Origin: Solanum dulcamara
Lineage: Eukaryota > Streptophyta > Magnoliopsida > Solanales > Solanaceae
Length of the DNA: 64,000 bases
Assembly (NCBI RefSeq): GCF_947179165.1
Contig: NC_077240.1
Location: forward strand, 28,996,001-29,060,000
Direction: 5' to 3'
A program made the position numbers and the translations under genes. The notes beneath the pieces were generated by a model. That model was given only the letters and a program-made list of their open reading frames with translations. It made no database searches and was not told the origin of the DNA. Positions 43,759-56,352 of this stretch are shown in pieces; positions within the stretch are counted from its first letter, which is position 1; each line of letters starts with the position of its first letter.

Positions 43759-46019
43759 TGTAACACCCCCTAAAAACGTTGTATATGATGTTTCAATTCT
43801 CGATAAAAATGATATCGCTTCTGTATTTTGGGCATAACTTTTAATAAGATGGTTTAAATTAGGTGATTTAAATTTCTGAATAACCCAAACATCATTACCT
43901 ACAACTTTTGTGAAGATCATATTTTAAGTTTCGAAGGTTAAGTAGGTCAAATAAACTAATTGTTGCTAGACATGGTGCTATGACGAAATGGAGTATTTGT
44001 AGAAGAAAAATCACATTTCACTGTAGGATGCTCCAAATCAATTGATTCTTGAAGTTATATTTTTCAAACGCAATTACAAAAAAGGTATTCTGTTAAAAGA
44101 AAGTTCATTTCACCAACCAAAAAAATATCTAGATCCATTTGACATCACCCATGACATCACAATCTTCCATTAAATTTGTAGATTTTTCTTTACAATTATT
44201 TTAATTACTGTTAGGACCCTCCTTTACACCTATAAATACCCACTTTATTTTATCATTTTGTTCATCAAGCTTTATCAAGCAATTTTTCTCTCTATACACT
44301 CCTTTACTCATTCTCAAAATATAGTTTTAGTTCTTAGTAATGTAGAAATACTATTCCGGTGATTCATATACTCCGAGTAGTACACAAAATGCTCCGGCGA
44401 GGAGAAAATGCTAGGATTCAAGAGTGTTTATTAAGTCCTTCGATTCTGAGTAGCGCTTCAGATTTCAAGTATGTAAGGTTTCAATGAGAGTATGTCTTCC
44501 ACTCTCATGCCTAAAGTATTTTGATTATATGATATATTATGTTTATTTTCTTTAAGCTTTACTCTAAGGTATGTGGTTATTGATTCATGGATCCTTTCAT
44601 CCATGAAACCCAAATGAATTATCAAAGTCTTCTATTTAATTCAAGTATGAAGCTTTATGAGTTTTCATATCATGTTTCCAAATGCATAGATTATTAAGTA
44701 TTTGAAGTTTAATTACCTATCTTATGTTAGTGTATGTAAGCTTCAATGAGAGTATCCCTTCCACTTTCAATCCTAAAGTATTTTGATTATATGATAAATT
44801 ATGTTTATTTTCTTTAAGCTTTACTCTAAGGTATGTGGGTATTGATTCATGGATCCTTTCATCCATGAAACCCAAATGAATTATCAAAGTCTTCTATTTA
44901 ATTCAAGTATGAAACTTTGTGGGTTTTCATATCATGATTCCAAATGCGTAGATTATTAAGTATTTGAAGTTTAATTACCTATCTTATGTTAGCATATGTA
45001 AGCTTCAATGAGAGTATGTCTTCCACTCTCATGCCTAAAGTATTTTGATTATATGATAAATTATGTTTATTTTCTTTAAGCTTTACTCTAAGTTATGTGG
45101 GTGTTTATCTATGGATTCTTCCATCCATGTAGTTTAAAACTCTTTCAACTAAATCTCTTGATTTCAAGTAAGATTTTCTTATGGGTAGATTTTTATTTCT
45201 ACTTAATTGCATGAATCATGGTTAAATTAATAATTATTGGTCTATTTTGATGCAAAATAATTTCATATGTATGAATTGATGGTTTGCAAGTATTTTCTCT
45301 ATTTAGCTCTTTAAAGGTTCTTGAAATTCATGATAGATTGTTTAAAGCATGATTTTTAATTGATGGATTTCAAAGTATTTATGTATAATTTCATTTACAT
45401 TCATGTTTGAAAGTTGAAGTGATTTGAACCCACCTGATTTTACTATGTTTTTAATAAAGTTTGACTTGAAAGCTTTGACTCCAAATAAATATTTATGAAA
45501 GCAATATCTATGATCAAAAGAGAGTCTTATGAAATGAAAGAATGATGAAATGATATGAATTATGGATTCTTTATGCAATACGGACAATTCTTGCATATTT
45601 GAATTACCACAAGTTTTCATGAGCTATTTTATCGAATATGATGTTTTGAATTCTCAAGCTATATTCTATGAATATTTTAAAGTATTAAACTATTCCGTGG
45701 GATTGACTTAGCACCGAATGGGTCATTGAGGTGGGATTCGGTAAGGCAATCTTAATAGCAACCCTTTGTCTCAGTAACTATGTGCCAATATAGGAGCCCT
45801 TCTAGGCTTAGGCTAATAGATTCACAAATATCCCTTAAAGTTAAATTAAAGAAATGAATGAAGTTGACAGAGTTCTACACGGCAAATAGTCTCCCCAGGC
45901 AACGTAAGAGGTTATATTGGATTCCATATAATAGCTCGCATGGTTTTAAATATTGGTTATGGTCATTTTCCCACAAAATAAATATTTTAAAGGATATCTC
46001 TATGATTGATTATGCATGT
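43759..46019 (+). repeat. 5' LTR of the middle Ty3 element, left part
   Basis: Starts TGTAACACCCCC and runs to the insertion of the inner element at 46020. It resumes at about 55846 and ends TGGGTCGTGACA at 56352, next to a primer-binding site (TTGGTTTCAGAGCC from 56357). Joined, the LTR is about 2.77 kb. It includes a 262-bp tandem repeat at 44469-45130. Confidence 0.85.
44469..45130. repeat. Tandem repeat, about 2.5 units of 262 bp
   Basis: Units begin at 44469, 44732 and about 44994 with GTATGTAAGSTTTCAATGAG-type text and share TCTTTAAGCTTTACTCTAAG and CCTTTCATCCATGAAACCC. The first two units are complete. The third stops at the ATCCATG block near 45135. Confidence 0.92.
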
Positions 46020-48439
46020 TGTAACACCCCTCAAAATTTTTCCCTAAGATTCGGACCTTTCGTGTATTCGGGTAGGGTCGAACTCAAGTATTGTGGAGTA
46101 TTTGCATGAGTAAGATGAGTCTTTGAGAAATTGAGCAGCGTTAGAGTTGAGGTAGGGTCATGAAGGACCCTTAGGACGAAATAAAATCAAAAAGTTTCAT
46201 CGTGGCTAAGTTTGAGGAGGAGTTCGCATAGGGGTTGACTTCTAACAACCCTATCTTTTGAAGGACGATAATCTGGGTGGCCTAAGACCCCTCAATTTCA
46301 AGTTCGTCGAGTCTTCTTTCCAACGCCACTAAGAATGTAATGTTTGGAGTTCGGATTCGAAAGATATGACGATCCTAAGATGATCTAGCACAACAGAGAT
46401 TTTTAGGCCTGGATTGCAATTGCTGGAAAACTGGGCTTGGTGCCGCAATGGCGCGATGAGCCACTATCACACCAGAAATATGCCTCAGTAGTTTGGTCTC
46501 TGGCGCGGCGCACCACTAAAACGTGTGAAGGGTTTTTAAGCCAATTTCCATAACCCAGAAAATATTAGCCTTGGCGCTGTAAGGGCGTGACGCGCCACTA
46601 TCATGCAAGGAATGTCCCTCAGTAGTTTGGTCCTTGCTGCGGCGCGCCACTATGAGGTATGTAGGTTTTAGGCGTAATCAGCCTAGCACTGCAATGGCGC
46701 GACGTGCCACTATCGTGCCAAGAGCATTTTAGCCTATTTTCAGAACTTTTAAGAAGGGGCAATTTGGGAATTTACCCAAATTATATATGTATCATCCTTG
46801 GGAATTTTGGAATCACAATTGGCAGCCCCACTCTCTCTCTAGAAAAGCCCTAGAAAACTCCCTCCTCTTCATCTTCTTCTTCTTCTCCATTTCCAACAAG
46901 AGATTGTTCCAAGAGATTCAAGACTTCAAGCTTTCCATTGAAGACCCAACAACAAAGTGTCTTCAAGAGTTTATTCTAAGGTATGTAAGACTATCTAAAA
47001 TATGGATTGAGTCCACCCATGTGCCCTATACTTTCTTTGAGGATAAATGCCCATAGAAATGGAGTTTCTTGCTAGGGTTGTGTTCAAATGAGTTTTGTTG
47101 TCTATTAGAGTAATTTTTGCTATGTTGATGAGGTTTAGTCAAGAACTTCCAAAAAGAGTCTTTGTGTGAGTATGAGTTGACGAAGATGAGTTGTTAAATA
47201 TATTTTATTGATTTTTCTTAGCTATGTGGATTATGATAAAGGATGCTATTTTCTTAAAAATGATGCTTATCTTGAATTGTTGATTTAAAGCCTTAGAGTT
47301 ATGATGAGATTCAAAGATTGATTAATTAGATAGAGGAAATGATTGGTTATGTTTACATGTTGCTATAAATATGCCTTTAAATTTCTCTTGAAAGATGTGA
47401 TTTAGAGATGATTGATTCAGCTAGAGTGGATGAGTTGACAAGGTTTAAATGAGACTTATTGGTGTGATTTGATTGAGTCGATTGGATAGATTTTGATGAG
47501 CATTGAGTCTTAGGAGGAGTATCGAGCACCGAATTGGGTAAGAGTAAAGTCCATACTCGAACCCAATAACTACGTCGCCAAATGTAGGAGGGGATTGAAC
47601 CGTTACAATTGGATGTTTCCCTAAAATGTTTGTCTTGACATTATAGGACTTGGTTGGATTAGATCCATGATTGGTTGACTCATTCATGCCCTGGAAAAGC
47701 ATGAATGGATGTGGAAACAACATCGGCTTGTTGTACTGTCACTAGATCATAAGTAATGGTTGCCGAATAAGAAAAACTCCCACATAAGTCTTGATAGTAC
47801 TCTGAGTCGGATTAAGTTGAATGGTATGTGATTGGTCCCGTCTAAACCTTATTTTTGTTTAGATTTAGGACACTTATTTGAGTTGTTATTTCTCATGAGT
47901 TGAGTTCTGTTAGAATTGATGTTTCCTTTATGACCTTCTATTTGGCCATTTTACATACCAGTACATTCCACGTACTGACGCCATTTGCTCCGCATCATTT
48001 CATGATGCAGAGACAGGTACCAGAGATCATCAACCGGTGCTCCGTTGAAGATCCCCACCCCCTCCCAGCTAGCGGTGAGTCCTTCTAGTTCCGGAGGATG
48101 TTGAACTCTTTTTGTATAGTTCTGATGTTACTTATTTTATTTTGATTGTTGGTAGCAATGGGCTTGTCATGGGTACCTTCAAAATTGTAGATAGAGGCTT
48201 CATAGACCAGAGTGTAGAAATGTTGAATTGTCTTTTTGAGTAGCCCTTTTAAAATTTCTTGTTGAGTTGATGATTGTTTGGCCTTTTGCCCTAATTTATG
48301 AACAGTATACCCTTAATTGAGTTTTCCGCTAAGAGAATGTGATTGAATGAACGTGTGACTGGACCAGGTGGTTCGCTAGGAGGTTAGAAATGGCCTTTGA
48401 GTGTCGGCCACGCCTAGGGTACCCTCCTAGGGCGTGACA
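46020..48439 (+). repeat. 5' LTR of the inner chromovirus
   Basis: 2,420 bp, TGTAACACCCCTC...GGGCGTGACA. The CpG-rich palindrome block lies at 46440-46725. Confidence 0.93.
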
Positions 48440-48656
48440 AATATGGTATCAGAGCCCAGAGTTTAAGAGTCCTAGGGAGTCTATAAAATTGTGTCTAGTA
48501 GAGTCTTGCTTATGGGTGTGTTGTGCACCACACTTATAATCAGAAGGCTATAAGACATTAGGAATTGTTTCACTTCTTTCGTACTCTGAATTCGTGAGAT
48601 AGAGTTAAACTCTATAAAACTCCCTTCTAATTCGTGTGTTTATACGTTACATATAA

Positions 48657-50377
48657 TGCCTCCTAAACGTACGTCTAGCTAGAGAAATATTGAAAATGCC
48701 GAGATGACCCAATCAGAGGTACGCCCAGCAAGGTCTAGAGGCTGACCTGCGAGGTATGCGGAGGCGCCTCATGTGCCTGCTACCCCGCCTGCACCCATGT
48801 TAGAAGCGGAATTTAGAGGGGCGATTGCAATGCTCACTCAGTTAATGGCTGCCCGGAATGGTAACCAGAGTTCGCCGACTCTTAGCTCTAGTTCTCAAGG
48901 GCCATCTGCTGCCACTAGAATTAGAGACTTCCTGAGAATAAATTCGCCGGCATTCATGGGTTCTAAGGTTGATAAAGATCCCCAAAATTTTATTGATGAG
49001 ATATGGAAAATTCTAAAAGCTCTGCATGCTACGGAGATTGAGGGGGTTGAGTTGGTGTCTTATCAACTCAAGGATGTGGCAAACATTTGGTATAACCAAT
49101 GGGAACAAGGTAGAGGTGAGGATGCTGAACTTGCTATATGGGATGAATTTGAAGGAGCTTTTCTTGACCACTTCTTTCCCCGAGAATTAAGGGAAGTGAA
49201 GGTGGAGGAGTTTGTAAACCTAAAATAAGATGGCATGACTATTAAGGAGTATGGCCTGAAGTTCATCCAGCTATCCAGGTATTCTCCAGAAATGATCCTA
49301 GATATGAGGTCAAAGATGAGGAAGTTTGTCTCCGGGTTAAGGAGGCATGTGAAGAAGGAGTGAAAAGCGGCATTGTTAATCTCCGATATGGATATTTCCA
49401 GATTAATGGTGTATGCTTAACTGGTGGAGGATGAGAAGAGAAAGGACAGAAAGGAGCATATGATCAAGAAGGCAAGATCAGCGGGCCATGAGGATGAACA
49501 GAGGCAAAACAAGGGCAATAGGTCCTTCTTCCAGAAGAGATCTCCCAATTATGCCTCATCTACCGCAAGTGCACCTATGCCGCAGAACAGGTATGACCAG
49601 CAAGGACAGAGTCGCCAGAATTTCAGACCTCAGGGTTCTCAATCCTAAGCTAGCATGTTTCAAGGTTCGCAATGGAATACACCATATGTCAAGTGTGGTA
49701 AGCTCCACTTGGGAGAGTGCAGGGAAGGGAGGGCCGGTTGTTATAAATACAGCCAAATGAACTATTTTCAGAAAGAGTGTCCAGTATGGGGAGACAGGGC
49801 CCAATTCTCTACTACCACACCACCATCTAGGGGTGATCAGAGGGGAACTACTTCAGGCACGAGGGGAGGTACAAATCGTTTATACGCCATGGGTAGTCGC
49901 CAAGATCAAGAGAACTCTCCAAACGTCGTGACGAGTATAATTCGAGTCTCTTCTATTGATTGTTATGTATTGATGGATCTGGGTGCCACTCTATCCTTTG
50001 TGACTCCTTATGTGGCTAGTAAATTTAATAAAACTCCTGAATGCCTTCTTGAGCCTTTCAGTGTAGCTATTCCGGTTAGTGATTCTGTCTTAGCTGAGAG
50101 AGTCTATAGATATTGCACTGTGTTAATTCATCACAGGGATACCTTGGCCGACCTAGTTGAGTTGGACATAGTTGATTTTGATGTGATCCTTGGCATGGAC
50201 TGGCTTTATGTCTGTTATGCCTCTATTGATTGTATAACTCAGGTTGTCAAGTTCAAATTCCCGAATGAAGCTGTCATAGAGTGGAGGGGTAGTCCTGTTA
50301 TGCCTAAGGGTAAGTTTATTTCTTACCTTAGGGCTAGGAAGCTAATCTCAAAAGGGTGTATCTATCATATTGTCTAA
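48657..50377 (+). pseudogene. Inner chromovirus gag and protease
   Basis: ATG at 48657 (MPPKR) is in the family position and frame. Gag text runs with FRGAIAMLTQLMAARNGNQS, IWKILKALHATEIEGVEL and WDEFEGAFLDHFFPRELREV, then stops near 49227 and 49362. The CCHC knuckle is degraded: CYKYSQMNYFQKEC (about 49739-49781) has Tyr for the second Cys and Tyr for the His, so it cannot bind zinc normally. Protease reads LMDLGATLSFVTPYVASKF, where DLG replaces DPG or DSG. The piece ends at a TAA at 50375, near the start of RT. Confidence 0.88.
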
Positions 50378-51620
50378 GTGAACGATGGTAATGTTGAGTC
50401 TCCATCTCTCGATTCATTCCTGAACTTCAATGAGTTTCCCTATATCTTTCCCGAGGATCTGCCTGGAGTCCCTCCTGATAGGGAGATCGACTTCGGGATT
50501 GATGTTCTTCCAGACACCCAGCCTATCTCACTCCCTCCATATAAAATGGCTCCAGCCGAGTTGAAGGAGTTGAAAGAACAGTTGAAGGACTTGTTAGATA
50601 AGGGATTTATTAGGCCGAGTGTCTCACCATGGGGTGCTCCGGTCCTATTTGTGCGAAAGAAGGATGGGTCCCTTAGAATATGTAGTGACTACAGGTAGCT
50701 GAATAAGGTCACTGTAAAGAACAAATACCCTCTCTCTAGAATAGATGATTTATTTGATCAACTTTAGGGTGCCACGTGTTTCTCAAAGATAGACTTGAGA
50801 TCCGGCTACCATTAGTTGAAGGTGCGGGAATGTGACATTCCGGAGATTGCTTTTTGGACTCGTTATGGCTACTTTGAATTTTTGGTCATGTCCTTTGGGT
50901 TGATAAATACCCCCGCAGCTTTCATGGATCTCATGAACCAGGTGTTTAAACAATATCTTGATATGTTTGTGATTGTAGTCATAAATGATATTCTGGTCTA
51001 CTCTACGAATAAAGAGGAGCACGCCTATCATCTTAGAGTCATTTTACAAACCTTGAGAGACCAGGTATTGTATGCAAAGTTCTCTAAATGTGAATTTTGG
51101 CTTGCATTAGTGGCCTTCTTAGGCCACATTGTGTCTGGAGATGGTATTCAGGTTGACGCCTAGAAGATTGAAGCTATAAAGAATTGGCCGGCTATTATCG
51201 AAGGTTTGTAGAGGGATTCTTGTCCATATTATCACCATTGACTAAGCTGACTCAAAAGAAGGCTAAGTTCTAATGGTCCGATGCTTGTGAGGAGAGTTTC
51301 CAGAGACTGAAGGCCAAGCTAACCACTGCTCCTGTCTTGACCTTACCCGATAGAACCGAAGGCTTTGTGGTCTACTGTGATGCCTCCAGAATTGGTTTGG
51401 GTTGTGTGTTGATGCAAAGGGGGAAGGTGATAGCCTACGCTTCAAGACAGCTTAAGGTTCATGAGAAGAACTACCCAACTCATGACCTTGAGCTGGCAGC
51501 TGTGGTGTCTGCACTTAAAATTTGGCGCCACTACTTGTATGGAGTGCATGTTGATGTATTCACCGATCATAAGAGCTTACAATATGTATTCGGTCAGAAA
51601 TAACTCAACCTAAGGCAAAA
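50378..51620 (+). pseudogene. Inner chromovirus reverse transcriptase and RNase H
   Basis: RT from 50378: [40 protein letters not shown], then a stop at 50696 and another near 50766, [10 protein letters not shown] and the catalytic region [10 protein letters not shown] (about 50975-51003), where the usual IDD is IND, so one catalytic Asp is lost. Between 51185 and 51200 the text that normally links to RNase H (the [10 protein letters not shown] region) is deleted and the frame changes. RNase H then reads [20 protein letters not shown] and [17 protein letters not shown], open from 51337 to 51603. Confidence 0.88.
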
Positions 51621-53350
51621 AAGATGGATCGAGCTACTCAAGGACTATGACATGAGCATCCTCTACCATCCATGTAAAGCTAATATTGTTGTTGATGCTC
51701 TTAGCATGTTGTCTATGGGTAGCACTACCCATGTAGAGAAGGGAAGGAGGGAATTGGCGAATGAGGTACATAGATTAGACCGATTGGGAGTTCGACTCGA
51801 AGAGAACAATGAAGGTGGAGTAAATGTTCGAGATGGGGCTACATCCTCACTTATAGCAGAGGTAAAGGAGAAACAAGATCAGGATCTCGTCCTCCTCTGG
51901 TTGAAGGAAGTTGTTCACAAACAAGGGGTGATGGTTTTCACCAAAAAGGGAGATGGTGTGTTGAGGTACTAAAGTAGACTGTGTGTACCTGATGTTGATG
52001 ATGTTCGAGAGAGGATTATGGCTGAAGCGCATAGTTCCAGATACTCTATTCATCCAGGCTCCACAAAAATGTATCATGACTTGAGGGAAATCTATTAGTG
52101 GAGTGGGATGAAGAGGGATATTCCGGAATTTGTTTCCAAGTGCCCGAATTGCCAACGGGTGAAGGTTGAGCATCAAAGGCCATGTGGTTTAGCCCAAAAC
52201 ATAGAAATTCTAGAATGGAAGTGGAAGATGATCAACATGGACTTTATCACTGGGTTGCCAAAGTCCCGAAGGCAACATGATTCGATTTGGGTAATTGTGG
52301 ATAGGATGACGAAATCAGCTCACTTCTTGGTGGTGAAGACTACAGACACCGCAGAGGATTATGCAAAGTTGTACATTCAAAAGATCATCAGACTGCATGG
52401 GGTTTCCTTGTCTATCATCTTAGATAGAGGAGCTCAATTCATTTCCCAATTTTGGAAATCCTTCCAGAAGGGACTGGGTTCGAAGGTGAACTTGAGTACA
52501 GCTTTCCACCTCCATACAGATGGCCAAGCAGAGCGCACCATCCAGACATTAGAAGATATGTTGAGGGCATTGTGTGCTGGACTTCAAAGGAAATTGGGAC
52601 GATCACTTACCTCTCATAGAGTTTGCATATAATAATAGTTATCATGCAAGCATTCAAATGGCTGCTTATGAAGCTTTATATGGGAGGAGGTGTAGATCGC
52701 CAATTGGATGGTTCGAAGTTGGTGAAGCCGAGTTGATTAGACTCGATTTTATTCATCAAGTCATGGAGAAGGTGCGAGTTATTCAAGAGAGGCTAAAGAC
52801 AGCCCAAAGCCGCCAAAAATCTTACACTGACATGAGGAGGAGAGACTTAGAGTTTGAGGTGGGTGATTGGGTGTATTTAAAAGTATCACCCATGAAGGGT
52901 GTCATAAGGTTTGGAAGGAAATAAAAGATCAGTCCTCGATATATTGGTCCTTACCAGATTTCGAGGCGGATTTGGAGTATTGCCTATGAGTTGGAGTTAC
53001 CCTCAGATCTAGCCTTTATTTATCCGGTGTTTCACATTTCGATGTTGAAAAAGTGCTTGGGCGATCCCTCATTGGAAGTCCCCTTTGATAGCGTTAGAAT
53101 TAAGGATAGCTTGTCTTATGAAAAGGTTCCGATCCAAATTCTTGATCGCCAAGTTCACAAATTGAGGAACAAAGAGGTCGCCTCAGTCAAGGTCCTGTGG
53201 AGGAATCAATTTGTTGAGGAATCCACATGGGAAGCGGAGGAAGCCATAAAATCTAAATATCCACATCTATTCATGCCTACCGATGAGAATGTTGAAGGTA
53301 ATGTCTATTTCCTTGACTTAAATTCATTTGTGCATTATGAGTTTGATTAG
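51621..53350 (+). pseudogene. Inner chromovirus integrase and chromodomain
   Basis: The zinc region is near 52108-52180 (SKCPNCQRVKVEHQ). The core reads INMDFITGLPKSRRQHDSIW (first Asp), ILDRGAQFISQFW and NLSTAFHLHTDGQAERTIQT (Glu). A one-base gain near 52570 shifts the frame from RALCAG to LDFKGNWDDHLPLIEFAYNN. The C-terminal FHISMLKKCLGDPSLEV and the chromodomain VKVLWRNQFVEESTWEAEEA are open (52991-53350). Stops lie at 51970, 52096 and 52922. The DDE residues are kept. Confidence 0.88.
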
Positions 53351-53465
53351 TAATTTATTTGAGAAATTGATTAGTTGATTGACTGAATTCTGATTGTGAT
53401 TTGTACCCCAAGTCCATTCTTGGTTACTCGTCATTCGAGGACGAATAATCCCAAGGGGGAGATAA

Positions 53466-55840
53466 TGTAATACCTCTCAAAAATTTTCCCTAAGATTTGG
53501 ACCTTTCGTATATTTGGGTAGAGTCGAACTCAAGTATTGTGGAGCATTTGCATGAGTAAGATGAGTCTTTGAGAAATTGAGCAGCGTTAGAGTTAAGGTG
53601 GGGTCATGAAGGACCCCTAGGACTAAATCAAATCCAAAAGATTCGTCATGGCTAAGTTTGAGGAGGAGTTCGCATAAGGGGTTGACTTCTAACAACCCTA
53701 TCATTTAAAGGACGATAATCTGGGTGGCCTACGACCCCTCAATTTTTGGAGTTCGGAGTCAAAAGATATGATGATCCTAAGATGATCTAGCACAGTAGAA
53801 ATTTTTAGCCGTGGGTTGCATTTGCTGGAAAACTGGGCTTGGCGCCGCAGGGGCGCGACACACCACTATCGTGCCAGAAACACGCCTCAATAGTTTGGGC
53901 TCTGGCGTAGCGTTCTACTAAAAGGTGTACAGGGTTTTCAAGCCAATTTCTAGAACCCAGAAAATATTGACCTTGGCGCTGTAAGGGTGCGACGCGCCAC
54001 TATCGCGCTAGGAATGTCCCTCAGTAATTTGGTCCTTGACGCGGTGCGCCACTACAAGGTGTGCACGTTTTAGGAGTAATCATCCTGGTGCTACAATGGC
54101 ACGACGAGCCACTATCGCGCCAGGTGCATTTTAGCCTATTTTCAGAACTTTTAAGAAGGGGCAATTTGGGAATTTACCCAAATTATATATGTATCATCCT
54201 TGGTCATTTTGGGAACACAATTGGCAGCCCCACTCTCTCTCTAGAAAAGCCCTAGAAAACTCTCTCCTCTTCATCTTCTTGTTTTTCTCCATTTCCAACA
54301 AGAGATTGTTCCAAGAGATTCAAGACTTCAAGCTTTCCATTGAAGACCCAACAACAAAGTTTCTTCAAGAGTCTATTCTAAGGTATGTAAGGCTATCTAA
54401 AACATGGGTTGAGTCCACCCATGTGCCCTATACTTTCTTTGAGGATAAATGCCCATAGAAATGGAGTTTCTTGTTAGGGTTATGTTCAAACGAATTTTGT
54501 TGTCTATTAGAGTAATATTTCCTATATTGATGAGGTTTAGTCAAGAAATTCCAAAAATAGTCTTTGTGTGAGTATGAGTTGATGAACATGAGTTGTTAAA
54601 TATGTTTTATTGATTTTTCTTAGCTATGTGGATTATGATAAAGGATGCTATTTTCTTTAAAATGATGCTTATCTTGAATTGTTGACTTAAAGCCTTAGAG
54701 TTATGATGAGATTCAAAGATTGATTAATTAGATAGAGGAAATGATTGGTTATGTTTACATGTTGCTATAAATATGCCTTTAAATTTCTCTTGAAAGATGT
54801 GATTTAGAGATGATTGATTCAGCTAGAGTGGATGAGTTGACAAGGTTTAAATGAGACTTATTGGTGTGATTTGATTGAGTCGATTGGATAGATTTTGATG
54901 AGCATTGAGTCTTAGGAGGAGTATCGAGCACCGAATTGGGTAAGAGTAAAGTCCATACTCGAACCCAATAACTACGTCGCCAAATGTAGGAGGGGATTGA
55001 ACCGTTAAAGTCGGATGTTTCCCTAAAATATTTGTCCTGACATTATAGGACTTAGTTGGATTGGATCCATAATTGGTTGACTCGTTCATGCCCTGGCAAA
55101 GCATGAACGGATACAGCAACAATATCGGCTTATTGTACTGTCACTATCTCATAAGTGATGGTTGTCGGATAAGAGAAACTCTCACATAAGTCTTGATAGT
55201 ACTCTGAGTTGGATTGAGTTGAATGGTATATGATTGGTCTCGTCTAAACCGTATTCTTGTTTAGATTTAGGACACTTGTTTGAGTTGTTATTTGTCTTGA
55301 GTTGAGTTCTGTTAGAATTGATGTTTCCTTTATGTCCTTTCATTTGGCCATTTTACATACCAGTACATTCCACGTAGTGACGCTATTTGGTCTGCATCAT
55401 TTCATGATGCAGAGATAGGTACCAGAGATCATCAACCGGCACTCCATTAAAGATCCCCACCCCTTCCAGCTAGCGGTGAGTCCTTCTAGTTCTGAAGGAT
55501 GTTGAACTCTTCTTGTATAGTTCTGATGTTACTTGTTTTATTTTGATTGTTGGTAGCCATGGGTTTGTCATGGTCACCTTCCAAATTGTAGATAGAGGCT
55601 TCATAGACCGGAGTGTAGAAATGTTGAATTGTCCTTTTGAGTAGCCTTTTTAAAATTTCTTGTCAAGTTGATGATTGTTTGGCCTTTAGCCCTAATTTAT
55701 GAACAGTATACCCTTAATTGAGTTTTCCGCTAAGAGAATGTGATTGAATGAATGTGTGACTGGACCAGGTGGTTCGCTCGGAGGTCAGAAATGGCCTTCG
55801 AGTACCGGCCATGCCTAAGGTACCCTCCCGAGGCTTGACA
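53466..55840 (+). repeat. 3' LTR of the inner chromovirus
   Basis: 2,375 bp. Compared with the 5' LTR it lacks about 45 bp around 53744 (after GACCCCTCAATTT). The palindrome block lies at 53835-54125. Confidence 0.93.
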
Positions 55841-56352
55841 CATGCATTTTATTATATTTTGTATAACATAAATGTTTTAATGTTTCCTCAAAGTTCATGC
55901 ATGCTTACATAATTAGTACATTCAAAGTACTAACACATACTCTTTTGCCTATATGATATCACCATGTAGGGACCGATGCTCCTCCTTGTTATCCTCCACA
56001 TAGCTAGTTGAGATTTCGTTTGATGACTACTTTTGGTGAGTTCCCATGTTCCGAAAATAATACTCATTTATCTTTCTAGCTTATGATATGTTGAGATCTT
56101 TAGACACTTACTATGATATTTCTTTCTATTTTGATTGAGGGTGAGCTAGAGAGTTGTCTTATCCCCATTAAATCTAAAAGTTAAGGTATTATTGGACATA
56201 TGTAAGTTGAAGATTTACTATTATGATTTCTTCTTGTTTATTTATTGTCATTACTTATGAAAGACTAAAAGAATGCTAAGAGGCTTGTTTAAGGTACTTT
56301 TGGGTTCCTCATTCGCCATATCACGTCTAGGTCCTAGGCTTGGGTCGTGACA
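55841..56352 (+). repeat. 5' LTR of the middle Ty3 element, right part
   Basis: Continuation of the LTR interrupted at 46019. It ends with CGTGACA, followed by AACTTGGTTTCAGAGCC, a primer-binding site like that of the chromoviruses (TGGTATCAGAGCC). Confidence 0.85.

Larger units (their letters stand above)
46020..55840 (+). mobile_element. Inner Ty3 chromovirus, second copy of the Tekay-like family
   Basis: 9,821 bp, + strand. LTRs are 46020-48439 and 53466-55840. The primer-binding site TGGTATCAGAGC is at 48444-48455, and the purine tract AAGGGGGAGA at 53452-53461. Flanks CATGT (46015-46019) and CATGC (55841-55845) agree at four of five bases. It is inserted within the LTR of the middle element, so it is younger. 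It encodes the same protein order as the copy at 24982-35148 and shares its CpG-rich LTR block. Confidence 0.95.

Noticed and set aside
45858..46109. 83-residue + strand open frame
   Set aside because: It crosses the junction between two LTRs, so it is created by the nested insertion.
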